NCBI GenBank assembly: GCA_051418075.1
Contig: JBPRGG010000095.1
Location: 1-8,368, forward strand
Length of the DNA stretch: 8,368 bases
Origin: JBPRGG01 sp051418075
GTDB taxonomy: Bacteria; Bacteroidota; Bacteroidia; Cytophagales; Cyclobacteriaceae
Direction: 5' to 3'
Part shown: piece after piece, positions 1 to 7,994 of the stretch
Layout: each line of letters starts with the position of its first letter
Numbering within the stretch: the stretch's first letter is position 1
The notes under the pieces: generated by a model
What the model was told of the DNA's origin: nothing
What the model saw: the letters and a program-made list of their open reading frames with translations, nothing else
Database searches by the model: none
Translations under genes and position numbers: made by a program

Positions 1-31
1 CTGGTTTCTGGTTGCTGGTTGCTGGTTTCTG
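1..31. repeat. Short heptanucleotide tandem repeat, cut by the window edge
   Basis: Four 7-base units of the form CTGGTTK (ending T, G, G, T in order) follow one another from base 1 to 28, with a further CTG at 29-31. A related but isolated CTGGTT occurs at 63-68. The array is truncated by the left edge, so its full length is unknown. Its period is not a multiple of 3 and no reading frame uses it. It looks like an intergenic simple repeat; no function is visible. Confidence 0.6.
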
Positions 32-646
32 TAGGTTCAGTAGGCTACTTAACCGTCATTTGCTGGTTCTCGCATGCAGAAATCCCCCCCTCGATCCGTC
101 ACCGAAGTCCTGTATGCAGCGAAAGCGTTAAGTAATGGATGTATGGTTTTTGGATAGAAAAGATTGGTTGGGATGATTTGTTTTTCTCCTGGTATTTGGA
201 TTAGATTTGGAACCCTGATCAAAGAAATAATAAAAAAATTTTACAACCAGCTATGTATGACCAGCAAAAGTAGTTCCTCACCCTCACCAAAGATTAATTA
301 TTGTACTTGTAAAGATAAATCCCTCATTACTAATAAAATAGACCTGAAAGGGGGATTTTTAAATATACCTAGAAAAGGGGATGGTTTGTAGGCTGTGTTA
401 TAATAGCAGTGGAATGTTGCCGGCTACATCTTGATCAACAGCCTGACTGACCCTGTCTTTTCATACCAGACGACTGTTTGGGCAAGTTCACCCCACCAAA
501 CGACCGTATGCAGCCGGTGGTCAAAACCCGTCATTCTGCTGCCAGCAGCAAGGTTTCATTTTAAAAAAATACTTTACTAAAGCAGGGTACTACAAGATAA
601 TTAGCCCAATCAATTACCTTAGATTTATGAAAGCATTAAGACCAAG
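32..646. other. Gene-free stretch with degenerate repeat motifs
   Basis: No coding region can be supported here. The only sizeable forward reading frame (164-391) has a TTG start, low-complexity composition and no recognisable domain. Small structures visible are: a nine-base inverted repeat, AAATCCCCC at 80-88 and its complement at 350-358; AGGCTGT at 390-396 complementary to 438-444; and CTGCTG at 536-541 facing CAGCAG at 543-548. The G-run and C-run motifs resemble debris of the small intergenic repeats common in Bacteroidota (from memory). I see no tRNA-like fold and no convincing -33/-7 promoter pair. The upstream gene is outside the window. Confidence 0.5.
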
Positions 647-685
647 GGACACGCTTTTTCTACAGTAGAAACATCATAGGTGTCC
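647..685. promoter_or_regulatory. Nested inverted repeats upstream of the rhamnosidase gene
   Basis: An outer pair, GGACAC (647-652) and GTGTCC (680-685), encloses an inner 15-bp perfect palindrome, TTTCTACAGTAGAAA (657-671). Their centres are about two bases apart (666 and 664). The structure ends 42 bases before the rhamnosidase start codon. The inner palindrome could be an operator for a dimeric regulator; as RNA, both pairs could fold into a leader hairpin. No regulator gene is in the window, so the role is inference. No clear Bacteroidota promoter (TTTG and TAnnTTTG) was found to anchor it. Confidence 0.35.
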
Positions 686-727
686 ATCAGGTGAATTAAA
701 ATTTTCTGGCTAAACCCAAATATTAAA

Positions 728-3517
728 ATGAAAAAAATTATTTTATATTATTTACTGATCATGACCTTGCCAGGTCTGGCTGGTAATATCATTTTGCCAC
801 CACATAATCTGAAAGTAAACTATATTCAATCACCAATGGGTCTGGATGATCCGAAACCTGGATTTTCCTGGGAAATTGGTGATAAGAAGCGAGGAGCAGT
901 TCAAACTGCCTATAGGGTATTGGTGAGCACCACTCCTGAACTGATCAGACAAGGCAAAGGGGACCTATGGGATTCCGATAAAGTGTTTTCGGATCAAACC
1001 ATTCAGGTCTTGTACCAGGGTAAGCCTTTAAAATCAACCACACGTTACTATTGGGCAGCAAAAAGCTGGGATGAGCAGGATCAAGCTTCTGAATATAGCA
1101 ATGCATCCTGGTTTGAAACCGGATTAATGGATCAGGAGGATTGGCAGGGGGAATGGATCACCGATCAGTGGAAGCCGCCAACTCGTGAAGAAGATTTTTA
1201 TGAAAAGATCCCAGCTCCTTTATTCAGAAAAGCCTTTTCTCCCAGTCGCCAAATAGCACAGGCCCGGTTGTATATTAGTGGGCTGGGTTACTATGAGGCC
1301 TATCTGAATGGCCAAAAAGTGGGTGATCACCGGCTGGATCCGGGTTGGACCCAATATGCCAAAACGGTTTATTATGCGACATATGATGTGACCTCTCAAA
1401 TAAACCAGGGTCAAAATGTGCTGGGAGTTTTGTTAGGAAATGGATGGTATAACCCTTTGCCCATGCGTATGTTTGGGCACAATCTCAGGCAGGTGCTCAC
1501 CATCGGAAAACCCAAAGTGATTGCACAGCTAAAACTCACTTACACGGACGGTTCAGTAGAGCATGTTTACACCGATCAGACCTGGAAAACAGCAGATGGA
1601 CCTATTGTCAAGAATAATATCTACCTGGGAGAGTGGTATGATGCCCGTTTGGAAAAGGAAGGCTGGACTAACCCTGGCTACCAGGATGACGACTGGGAAG
1701 AGGTACTGGTAACCTCAGGTCCGGCAGGAGATTTGAAATGGCAATATATTCCTCCTGTAAAACACACCAGGACAGTCTATCCGGATCGGATCTACGAACC
1801 ACAGCCGGGAATGTATGTGGTAGACATGGGGCAGAATTTTGCCGGTGTAATCAGATTCCGCCTCAACGCTCCGGCCGGGACTGAAGTGAAATTCCGGTAT
1901 GCCGAACTGATCCATCAGGACCGGACCATTGATGTCAATACCACCGCGGCGGCTCAGATCAAAAGGAAGGGCAGGGGAGGACCCGGGGCCCCTGAGGTGG
2001 CCTGGCAGGAAGATCGTTATATTACTAAAGGTGCAGGTACAGAAGTGTTTGAACCCAGATTTACCTTCCATGGATTTCGTTTTGTGGAAATCACAGGATT
2101 GCCATACCAACCTTCACTGAATGATCTGGAAGGATTAAGGCTCAATGCCGACCTGGCTGATAATGCCTCATTTGAATGCTCAAACCAGTTATTCAACCGT
2201 GTACAGGAGGTGGCTGAGTGGACCATGCTAAGTAATGTGTTTAGTATAGAGTCGGATTGCCCGGCCCGGGAAAAATACGGATACGGGGGGGATATGGTCA
2301 CGGCCGGTGAGACCTTTTTGTACAATTATGATATGTCTTCATTTTACCTGAAATCAGTCAGGGATTTTGCCCGGGATGCCCTGCCTGATGGAGGAATGAC
2401 CGAGTGTGCCCCCAATATTGGCGTCAATGCCCGGGGCGTTACTCCGGAATCAGGCCCTCCCGGCTGGACCCTGGCCCATCCTTTCCTGGTAGAGCAATTG
2501 TACCGCTATTATGGACATACTAAAGCTGTCCAGGAGCAATATCAGCCTATGAAAGACCTGGTTGATTTCTACCGTAGCAATGTGCCGGATCATATTATTG
2601 AGGACGGGATCGGCGACCATGTCAGTATAGATGAACGTCCCCGACCGGTAACCAGTACCGCTTTTTATTATCATCATGCCAGGATTCTGGCCCGAATGGC
2701 CGATTTACTGGGAAAAAAGGAAGATGCAGCAATTTACAATCAGCTGGCCGATGAAATCAAGCAGGCATTTATCCGTGAATTTGTTAATCCGGAAACGGGT
2801 GAAGTTTTCACCCGTACCCAGGCCAGTCAGGTTTTTGCCCTCTATTACGACCTCTTGCCTGAAAATGTTAAAAGTAAAGCCCTGGATGTGTTGAAGGAAG
2901 AAATTTTTAGCAAACACCGGGGGCATTTATCCACTGGAATTTTTTCAACCAAGATGATGCTCAACTACCTCAGTGATCAGGGGTTGGATGAGATCAACTA
3001 TACCATGATGAATCAAAAAGAATTCCCCGGTTATGGATACATGATCAACAACGACGCTACCACCTTATGGGAAAACTGGAGCTTTAAACAACATGACTCC
3101 AAAAACCACCCCATGTTTGGATCCATTAGTGAATGGTTTCATAAATCCTTGCTGGGCATTCAACAGTCGGAACAATCTGTGGCATTTAGTGACATTATCA
3201 TAAAACCGTCTTTGGTGAATGGGTTGAGTTGGGCCAAAGGACATTATAAATCGGTCCGGGGCAAAATTGCCTCACAATGGTGGAAATTTGGCGACGATAT
3301 TACACTGAAAGTCAAAATCCCGGCCAATACCAGAGCCAGGATCTATATTCCAAAATACAATAAGGCGCAACCGGATATTTACGAAGGCGATTTTTTGCTG
3401 GTACAAAAAGGTGTGGTGCAGGAAATGCCCGCTGTATTTAAATTTATTGAACAAACCAATGATCATGTAGTGCTGGAAACTGGGGGGGGAGACTATCATT
3501 TTAAGGTACGACATTAG
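728..3517 (+). CDS. Exported alpha-L-rhamnosidase, glycoside hydrolase family 78
   Basis: 929 residues, full length for the family. It is expected to release terminal alpha-L-rhamnose from oligosaccharides in the periplasm. Residues 1-19 form a signal peptide (MKKIIL, hydrophobic core, LPGLAG) without a lipobox cysteine. Next come a fibronectin-like N-terminal module (about 25-132), two beta-sandwich modules (about 165-335 and 345-465), the (alpha/alpha)6 catalytic barrel (about 475-815) and a C-terminal beta domain (about 816-929). The family signature D510-C-P-A-R-E-K is present and ends in G521-D522; E515 is the likely general acid. The barrel also holds ATTLWENW (E782, likely the general base) and the N793-H794 to E802-W803 stretch typical of GH78. 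The ATG at 728 has an A-rich leader and no Shine-Dalgarno sequence. First gene of the apparent operon, 48 bp before the sulfatase. G-runs of 7 and 8 bases lie at codons 520-522 and 919-921. Family call is firm; the natural substrate is not known. Confidence 0.95.
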   Translation: MKKIILYYLLIMTLPGLAGNIILPPHNLKVNYIQSPMGLDDPKPGFSWEIGDKKRGAVQTAYRVLVSTTPELIRQGKGDLWDSDKVFSDQTIQVLYQGKPLKSTTRYYWAAKSWDEQDQASEYSNASWFETGLMDQEDWQGEWITDQWKPPTREEDFYEKIPAPLFRKAFSPSRQIAQARLYISGLGYYEAYLNGQKVGDHRLDPGWTQYAKTVYYATYDVTSQINQGQNVLGVLLGNGWYNPLPMRMFGHNLRQVLTIGKPKVIAQLKLTYTDGSVEHVYTDQTWKTADGPIVKNNIYLGEWYDARLEKEGWTNPGYQDDDWEEVLVTSGPAGDLKWQYIPPVKHTRTVYPDRIYEPQPGMYVVDMGQNFAGVIRFRLNAPAGTEVKFRYAELIHQDRTIDVNTTAAAQIKRKGRGGPGAPEVAWQEDRYITKGAGTEVFEPRFTFHGFRFVEITGLPYQPSLNDLEGLRLNADLADNASFECSNQLFNRVQEVAEWTMLSNVFSIESDCPAREKYGYGGDMVTAGETFLYNYDMSSFYLKSVRDFARDALPDGGMTECAPNIGVNARGVTPESGPPGWTLAHPFLVEQLYRYYGHTKAVQEQYQPMKDLVDFYRSNVPDHIIEDGIGDHVSIDERPRPVTSTAFYYHHARILARMADLLGKKEDAAIYNQLADEIKQAFIREFVNPETGEVFTRTQASQVFALYYDLLPENVKSKALDVLKEEIFSKHRGHLSTGIFSTKMMLNYLSDQGLDEINYTMMNQKEFPGYGYMINNDATTLWENWSFKQHDSKNHPMFGSISEWFHKSLLGIQQSEQSVAFSDIIIKPSLVNGLSWAKGHYKSVRGKIASQWWKFGDDITLKVKIPANTRARIYIPKYNKAQPDIYEGDFLLVQKGVVQEMPAVFKFIEQTNDHVVLETGGGDYHFKVRH

Positions 3518-3565
3518 GATCATGATACAGGATCAAGTATATTGAACCCGTAAATATGTTTGTCA

Positions 3566-5137
3566 ATGAATAGATTATATAGATACATTCTGATGATAAT
3601 ATGGTTGTCTGGCACTGCCTGTAACCAGGATTTGCCACCTGAAAGACCCAATATTCTTTTTGCCCTGGCCGATGATATTTCCTATCCGCACATGGGGGCC
3701 TACGGCACCGATTGGATCCAAACCCCTGCTTTTGACCGGGTGGCAGCCAATGGTATATTATTTACCAAAGCCTATACACCCAATTCGAAATGTTCACCAT
3801 CCAGGGCCAGTATCCTGACCGGCAGAAATACCTGGCAGTTAGAATCCGGGGCTAATCATATTGTTCACTGGCCTAAAAAGTTTAAGACCTATACCGATGT
3901 ACTTATGGAGCAAGGCTATCATGTGGGATATACTGCCAAAGGGTATGATCCCTATGTTGACGGAGAGCGAAAGTCCATTTGTGGTCCCGGTTATAATAAG
4001 TACACCAAAGAGGTACCTGCCGATCGAATTTTTAAGAATGACTATGTGAAAAATTTTAAAGATTTTCTGGCCTCCAGAGAGGCAGATGAGCCATTTTGTT
4101 TCTGGTATACCAGCCTCGAGCCTCACCGCCGTTATACTTTCCAGTCAGGAACTGATTTAGCAGGTAAAAAGCCGGCAGATATTGATCATGTGCCTTCATT
4201 TTGGCCGGATAATGATACAATTCGGCATGATTTGCTTGATTATGCTTTTGAAATAGAATATTTTGATCAGCAATTGCAGCAAATGCTTGAAATACTGGAG
4301 CAAACCGGCGAACTTGAGAACACCCTGGTCATCGTTACTTCAGATAATGGCATGCCTTTTCCCCGGATAAAAGGTCAGGCCTATGAATATGCTACCCACC
4401 TGCCCCTGGCCATCATGTGGCCAGCCGGAATAAATAACCCGGGTAGGGTGGTGGAGGATTATGTCAGTTTTGTAGACTTTGCCCCTACTTTTCTGGAGTT
4501 GGGCAATATAAAGCCGGGAAAAAGTGGTATGCTGCCAATGGCAGGCAAAAGTCTGACCGATATTTTTTATTCCGGCCAGGAAGGTAAAGTAAATCCGGAA
4601 AGAGATTTCGTCCTGGTTGGAAAAGAAAGACATGATATCGGCCGCCCCAATGACTGGGGTTACCCTATCAGGGGTCTGGTCAGGGATGACTTTTTATATT
4701 TGTATAATTTTGAACCAGATCGCTGGCCGGCTGGCAATCCGGAAACAGGTTATTTAAACTGTGATGGCAGTCCCACCAAAACGGCCATCCTGGAGCAGCG
4801 CAGAAACGGAATCAACCAGTCCTATTGGAACTGGTGCTTTGGTAAACGTCCACAAGAGGAATTGTACAGCCTTGAAAATGATCCGGAAAACCTGATCAAC
4901 CTGGCAGATAAGCCGGAGTTGAAACAGCTAAAGCAGCAAATGAAACAGGAATTATGGCATCGGCTAGCCCAGGAAGGCGATCCCCGCATGTTGGGAAAGG
5001 GAGATGTATTTGATAAATACCCCTATGGCCATGATAACGGACGTCATTTCTATGAACGATATATGGCCGGAGATTCTACCCTCAACTGGGGATGGGTCAA
5101 TCCCGGTGATTTTGAAGATGAATCACTGGAACTTTAA
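3566..5137 (+). CDS. Family S1 (formylglycine-dependent) sulfatase, probable lipoprotein
   Basis: 523 residues counted from the ATG at 3566; an in-frame TTG at 3560 would add two residues but neither start has a clear ribosome binding site. The enzyme should hydrolyse a sulfate ester (or N-sulfate) on a carbohydrate. The N-terminus is a hydrophobic signal ending SGTAC, so C19 may be lipidated, placing the protein on a membrane surface. Visible active-site elements are the metal-binding pair D36-D37 (LADDIS), the nucleophile motif C76-S-P-S-R80 followed by LTGR, K125, H187 in EPHR, and D260-N261 in TSDNG. C76 must be oxidised to formylglycine; no maturase gene is in the window. The C-terminal EELYSLENDPENLINLA segment is usual for sulfatases. 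The N-terminal wording (SYPHMGAYGTDW, NTWQLESGANH) resembles the group around N-sulfoglucosamine sulfohydrolase, possibly SulfAtlas S1_8, but that is from memory. The next gene starts 21 bp downstream. Confidence 0.94.
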   Translation: MNRLYRYILMIIWLSGTACNQDLPPERPNILFALADDISYPHMGAYGTDWIQTPAFDRVAANGILFTKAYTPNSKCSPSRASILTGRNTWQLESGANHIVHWPKKFKTYTDVLMEQGYHVGYTAKGYDPYVDGERKSICGPGYNKYTKEVPADRIFKNDYVKNFKDFLASREADEPFCFWYTSLEPHRRYTFQSGTDLAGKKPADIDHVPSFWPDNDTIRHDLLDYAFEIEYFDQQLQQMLEILEQTGELENTLVIVTSDNGMPFPRIKGQAYEYATHLPLAIMWPAGINNPGRVVEDYVSFVDFAPTFLELGNIKPGKSGMLPMAGKSLTDIFYSGQEGKVNPERDFVLVGKERHDIGRPNDWGYPIRGLVRDDFLYLYNFEPDRWPAGNPETGYLNCDGSPTKTAILEQRRNGINQSYWNWCFGKRPQEELYSLENDPENLINLADKPELKQLKQQMKQELWHRLAQEGDPRMLGKGDVFDKYPYGHDNGRHFYERYMAGDSTLNWGWVNPGDFEDESLEL

Positions 5138-5152
5138 TTCATTTATTTTTAT

Positions 5153-5158
5153 AAGGAG
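5153..5158 (+). promoter_or_regulatory. Shine-Dalgarno-like AAGGAG touching the GH26 start codon
   Basis: AAGGAG directly abuts the ATG at 5159, leaving no spacer. The next in-frame ATG (5177, residue 7) would have an 18-base spacer and would strip the two lysines from the signal peptide. Neither distance is ideal. I keep 5159 because it gives a normal positively charged signal sequence. Confidence 0.4.
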
Positions 5159-6166
5159 ATGAAAACAAGCAAAATAATGGCGGGGCTGATCTTACTGGTC
5201 TGCTTGACAGGTTCTGGAACTATAACAGCTCAACCTTTTCCACCAGTCAATGAAAATACCATTCCGGAAGCTAAAGCATTGCTGACCTATTTATATAGCC
5301 TAAGGGGCAATCAGATATTGTCGGGTCAGCATAATTATGGCCATGAACTTACCCGGTCTACCGATTCCATAGAAGCTTTCACCGGCAAAACACCGGCTAT
5401 TTGGGGCAGTGATTTCATTCCCTATGATTTTAAAACCAACATTCATTTGGATCATACCTTTAATGAGGCATTAAAACAACATCGATCCGGTTCTATAATT
5501 ACCATGATGTATCATCAATCCCGACCCTATGCCGATTCTATGGGACACTTCCGGGATAAAATGGATGAAGAAGCATGGAATCAATTGATGACACCGGGGA
5601 CCCCGATCCATCAGACCTGGCTTAAGGATATTGATAAGGTGGCAGGATACCTGAAGCAATTTCAGGAAAATAAGGTGCCTGTTCTATGGCGGCCGTATCA
5701 TGAAATGAATGGTGCCTGGTTTTGGTGGGGACAGAAATTGGGGCCGAATGGTTATGTAAAACTTTGGAAAATGCTTTATGAACGTTTAACCGGCTTCCAT
5801 CAGCTGAATAACCTGATCTGGGTATGGAATGCCAACGCACCCCGCGATTGGGAGGGAGATGAAGCCCTGGCTTATGAATTGTTTTATCCAGGCCATGAAT
5901 ATGTGGATGTTTTGGCGGCGGATATTTACAAGGGTGATTATAAACAAACTCATCATGATCAGTTGCTGGAATTGGGTGAAGGAAGGCTGATGGCTTTGGG
6001 TGAAATAGGCCAGGTACCCAAGCCTGAAGTGCTGAACCAGCAAAGCCAATGGGCCTGGTTTATGATCTGGGCCCGGTTTCCCTGGACAGCCAATACGAAA
6101 CAGCAGATTGAAGCATTGTATGATCATCCCAGGGTGATCACCAGGAATGAATTGGCTTATCCATGA
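5159..6166 (+). CDS. Exported GH26 beta-mannanase-like glycoside hydrolase
   Basis: 335 residues, the size of a single GH26 (beta/alpha)8 domain with no extra binding module. GH26 enzymes mostly cut beta-1,4-mannosidic bonds with retention. Residues 1-25 form a signal peptide with likely cleavage after TITA; the internal C15 follows LLV and is not a good lipobox. The fold starts with LRGNQILSGQHN (48-59). The hallmark WRPYHEMNGAWFWWG (177-191) supplies the acid/base E182 beside H181, and LMALGEIG (277-284) supplies the nucleophile E282. An aromatic floor is suggested by Y118-H119-Q120, W189-W190, W221-W223 and W298-W300. It is the last gene of the three-gene unit, 21 bp after the sulfatase, and a 193-bp gap follows. 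Other specificities, such as beta-1,3-xylanase or mixed-linkage glucanase, occur in GH26, so mannan is only the default guess. Confidence 0.92.
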   Translation: MKTSKIMAGLILLVCLTGSGTITAQPFPPVNENTIPEAKALLTYLYSLRGNQILSGQHNYGHELTRSTDSIEAFTGKTPAIWGSDFIPYDFKTNIHLDHTFNEALKQHRSGSIITMMYHQSRPYADSMGHFRDKMDEEAWNQLMTPGTPIHQTWLKDIDKVAGYLKQFQENKVPVLWRPYHEMNGAWFWWGQKLGPNGYVKLWKMLYERLTGFHQLNNLIWVWNANAPRDWEGDEALAYELFYPGHEYVDVLAADIYKGDYKQTHHDQLLELGEGRLMALGEIGQVPKPEVLNQQSQWAWFMIWARFPWTANTKQQIEALYDHPRVITRNELAYP

Positions 6167-6359
6167 ATATGGTGGAACGCAGATTTGGTCATAAGTATAT
6201 TTCAGCCCATAATAATAGCTACTCAGGATTGTTTAGTCTTGAATATACTGTTTTGACTGGTGATATCATCAAGTATTTAAACAAAATTTTGATTTCTTTC
6301 TTTTCATTCTGAAGGTTGATTTTTTAGGATTCTATATTATTTTTTAAACCAACATTATC
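6167..6359. other. Gap separating the glycan operon from the membrane protein gene
   Basis: This AT-rich gap is much wider than those inside the operon, so a transcription boundary is likely here. AGTATATT at 6194-6201 is complementary to AATATACT at 6242-6249. Inside that arch, 6225-6242 can form a weak 7-pair hairpin with two G-T wobbles and a GTTT loop, but no strong T-run follows. TTTTG at 6251-6255 and TATTTAAA at 6274-6281, 18 bases apart, loosely recall a Bacteroidota -33/-7 promoter, but the -7 match is poor. No Shine-Dalgarno sequence precedes the ATG at 6360. Confidence 0.35.
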
Positions 6360-7739
6360 ATGGAACTTTCTTTTAAGAACCTTTTTTTTGTAAAAAAGGA
6401 AACTTTTGACCCGGAAAAGCAGGAAAAACATGAAAATCATCATCAAAAATTCTGCTGGGTCTACTATGCCACCATGGTCCTGGGGTTCTGGCTGATTGCA
6501 GGACCCCTTACCTTTGACTACAAGGTAGATATGATGTTTTGGAATGATATCATTGCGGGCTTTATATTAATATTTTTAAGTTACCAGGCCCTGAAACCTT
6601 ATAAATTGTGGGCGCAATGGGCTATCATATTTCTGGGGATCTGGCTTTTTATTGCACCCTTGATATTTCATGTACGTAATAGCCCCTCCTATCTGACAGA
6701 CTTCCTGGTAGGAACCCTTGTCATCACTTTTGCCCTGATTATTGCCCGTCAGCCCGGAATTAAATTATATGCAGTTGCAGGGCCCGACATTCCCCCCGGC
6801 TGGAGTTATAATCCTTCATCCTGGCCTCAGCGAATTCCGGTAATATTTTTGGCCTGGGTGGGTTTTTTTATTGCCAGATATATGGGAGCATTCCAGATGG
6901 AAATGATTGATACAGTGTGGGATCCGGTATTCGGAGATGGAACCAAAGATGTACTTACCTCCAAAGTTTCTGAGTCATTTCCTGTATCAGATGCTGCCCT
7001 TGGGGCATTTTCCTATATCCTGGATGTTTTGTTTGGATATGCCGGAGGGGTTCACCGCTGGCGCACCATGCCCTGGGTAGTGATCATTTTTGGTATTTTG
7101 ATCGTTCCTCTGGGTGTGGTAAGTATCACCCTGATCATTCTGCAGCCATTATCGGTGGGCAGTTGGTGTACTTTATGTCTTTCCAGCGCCGTTATTTCAG
7201 TGATTATGATACCTTTTACCCTGGATGAAGTCCTGGCTACCTCCATGATGATTCGGCAGGAAATGAAAAAAGGTAAATCGTTCTGGTCCACTTTTTGGTT
7301 TGGCGGCAGTATGGAGGGAGGTGAAATCAAAGAGAAGCTAAATCCGGTGATTTTAATACCTCATACCTTGAAAGAAATGCTCCGGGATCTAAGTACCCGG
7401 CCCTGGAATTTATTTGCCATTGCCGCTATTGGTATCTGGCTGATGCTGTCCCCTAATATACTGGGTTATGGAGGGGGATCCATGGCAGATAGTGATCATT
7501 TTGTGGGGGCCCTGGTGATTACCTTTGCTATCATTACCATGTCTGATGTGGCCCGGCCTGGCCGTTTTATTTTTATATTATTTGGCCTATGGTTTATAGC
7601 AGCCCCCTGGATTTTTGGCACTGATTATAACCAGGCTATATGGAATGGCTCTATTGCCGGAGTACTACTTATTTTGTTGTCGTTCAGGAAAGGGAAAATT
7701 ACAGATACCAGGGGTGAATTTGACAGGTTTATAAAATAG
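6360..7739 (+). CDS. Membrane protein: SPW repeats flanking a VKOR-like domain
   Basis: 459 residues. A polar, charged N-terminus (1-30) precedes a mostly hydrophobic protein. Four repeat units with a G-x-W-L/F-x-x-x-P pattern are visible: GFWLIAGP (42-49), GIWLFIAP (93-100), GIWLMLSP (358-365) and GLWFIAAP (409-416). Each is followed by a loop and a second helix, e.g. DFLVGTLVITFAL and DHFVGALVITFAI. These match the SPW repeat family. The middle (about 155-300) resembles vitamin K epoxide reductase: FPVSDAALGAFSY (207-219) corresponds to the motif after the periplasmic loop, and SWCTLC (268-273) gives the membrane CxxC, C270/C273. VKOR proteins pass electrons between quinone and disulfides. 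Here the only other cysteine is C32, so the loop pair used by canonical VKORs is absent. I recall database homologues with the same layout, usually named vitamin K epoxide reductase family protein. Redox activity is therefore uncertain. It appears monocistronic and unrelated to the upstream enzymes. Confidence 0.85.
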   Translation: MELSFKNLFFVKKETFDPEKQEKHENHHQKFCWVYYATMVLGFWLIAGPLTFDYKVDMMFWNDIIAGFILIFLSYQALKPYKLWAQWAIIFLGIWLFIAPLIFHVRNSPSYLTDFLVGTLVITFALIIARQPGIKLYAVAGPDIPPGWSYNPSSWPQRIPVIFLAWVGFFIARYMGAFQMEMIDTVWDPVFGDGTKDVLTSKVSESFPVSDAALGAFSYILDVLFGYAGGVHRWRTMPWVVIIFGILIVPLGVVSITLIILQPLSVGSWCTLCLSSAVISVIMIPFTLDEVLATSMMIRQEMKKGKSFWSTFWFGGSMEGGEIKEKLNPVILIPHTLKEMLRDLSTRPWNLFAIAAIGIWLMLSPNILGYGGGSMADSDHFVGALVITFAIITMSDVARPGRFIFILFGLWFIAAPWIFGTDYNQAIWNGSIAGVLLILLSFRKGKITDTRGEFDRFIK

Positions 7740-7763
7740 GTTTTCTGTGGGGTCAGCGCTTTT

Positions 7764-7784
7764 TTTGATTTTTTTATAATCAAA
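7764..7784 (+). terminator. AT-rich stem after the membrane protein gene, weak terminator candidate
   Basis: TTTGATT (7764-7770) is complementary to AATCAAA (7778-7784) with a 7-base loop of TTTTTAT. It begins 25 bases after the stop codon. The stem has only one G-C pair, and the T-runs lie before and within the loop rather than after the stem, so it is not a classic intrinsic terminator in this orientation. It also lies inside repeat unit 1. Confidence 0.2.
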
Positions 7785-7994
7785 GTCCTGATATAAATCA
7801 TAGTTCAGGCAAATTAGCGGTCAGTGAATGTTCTGGTAAGTTCGTCATTTCGACACCAGGAGAAATCTGTTTGAGTTAAGGTAGATAGATGCTATAAACA
7901 GATATGCTACGGAATTAATCAGATGGTTATTGATTGATTATGCTTTGTCATATAAATTTTACCTTACCCTATCTTTTGTCCTGGCCGGACGGGC

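Noticed and set aside
80..358. Nine-base inverted repeat (80-88 and 350-358) as possible ends of a miniature mobile element
   Set aside because: The match does not extend beyond nine bases, no flanking target duplication is visible, and G-run/C-run motifs can pair by chance.
164..391. 75-codon forward reading frame in the left gene-free stretch
   Set aside because: TTG start, no ribosome binding site, low-complexity residues, no domain, and its end overlaps a G-run repeat motif.
390..444. tRNA or small RNA suggested by the AGGCTGT/ACAGCCT pair
   Set aside because: No cloverleaf arms, T-loop motif or terminator-like tail can be fitted.
3555..3562. TATGTTTG, a match to the Bacteroidota -7 promoter element TAnnTTTG
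   Set aside because: It sits four bases before the sulfatase ATG, so transcription would start at or inside the coding sequence, and no -33 element lies at the right distance.
1220..6127. Antisense and alternate-frame reading frames across the three enzyme genes
   Set aside because: Each overlaps a strongly supported enzyme gene in another frame and has no domain resemblance of its own.
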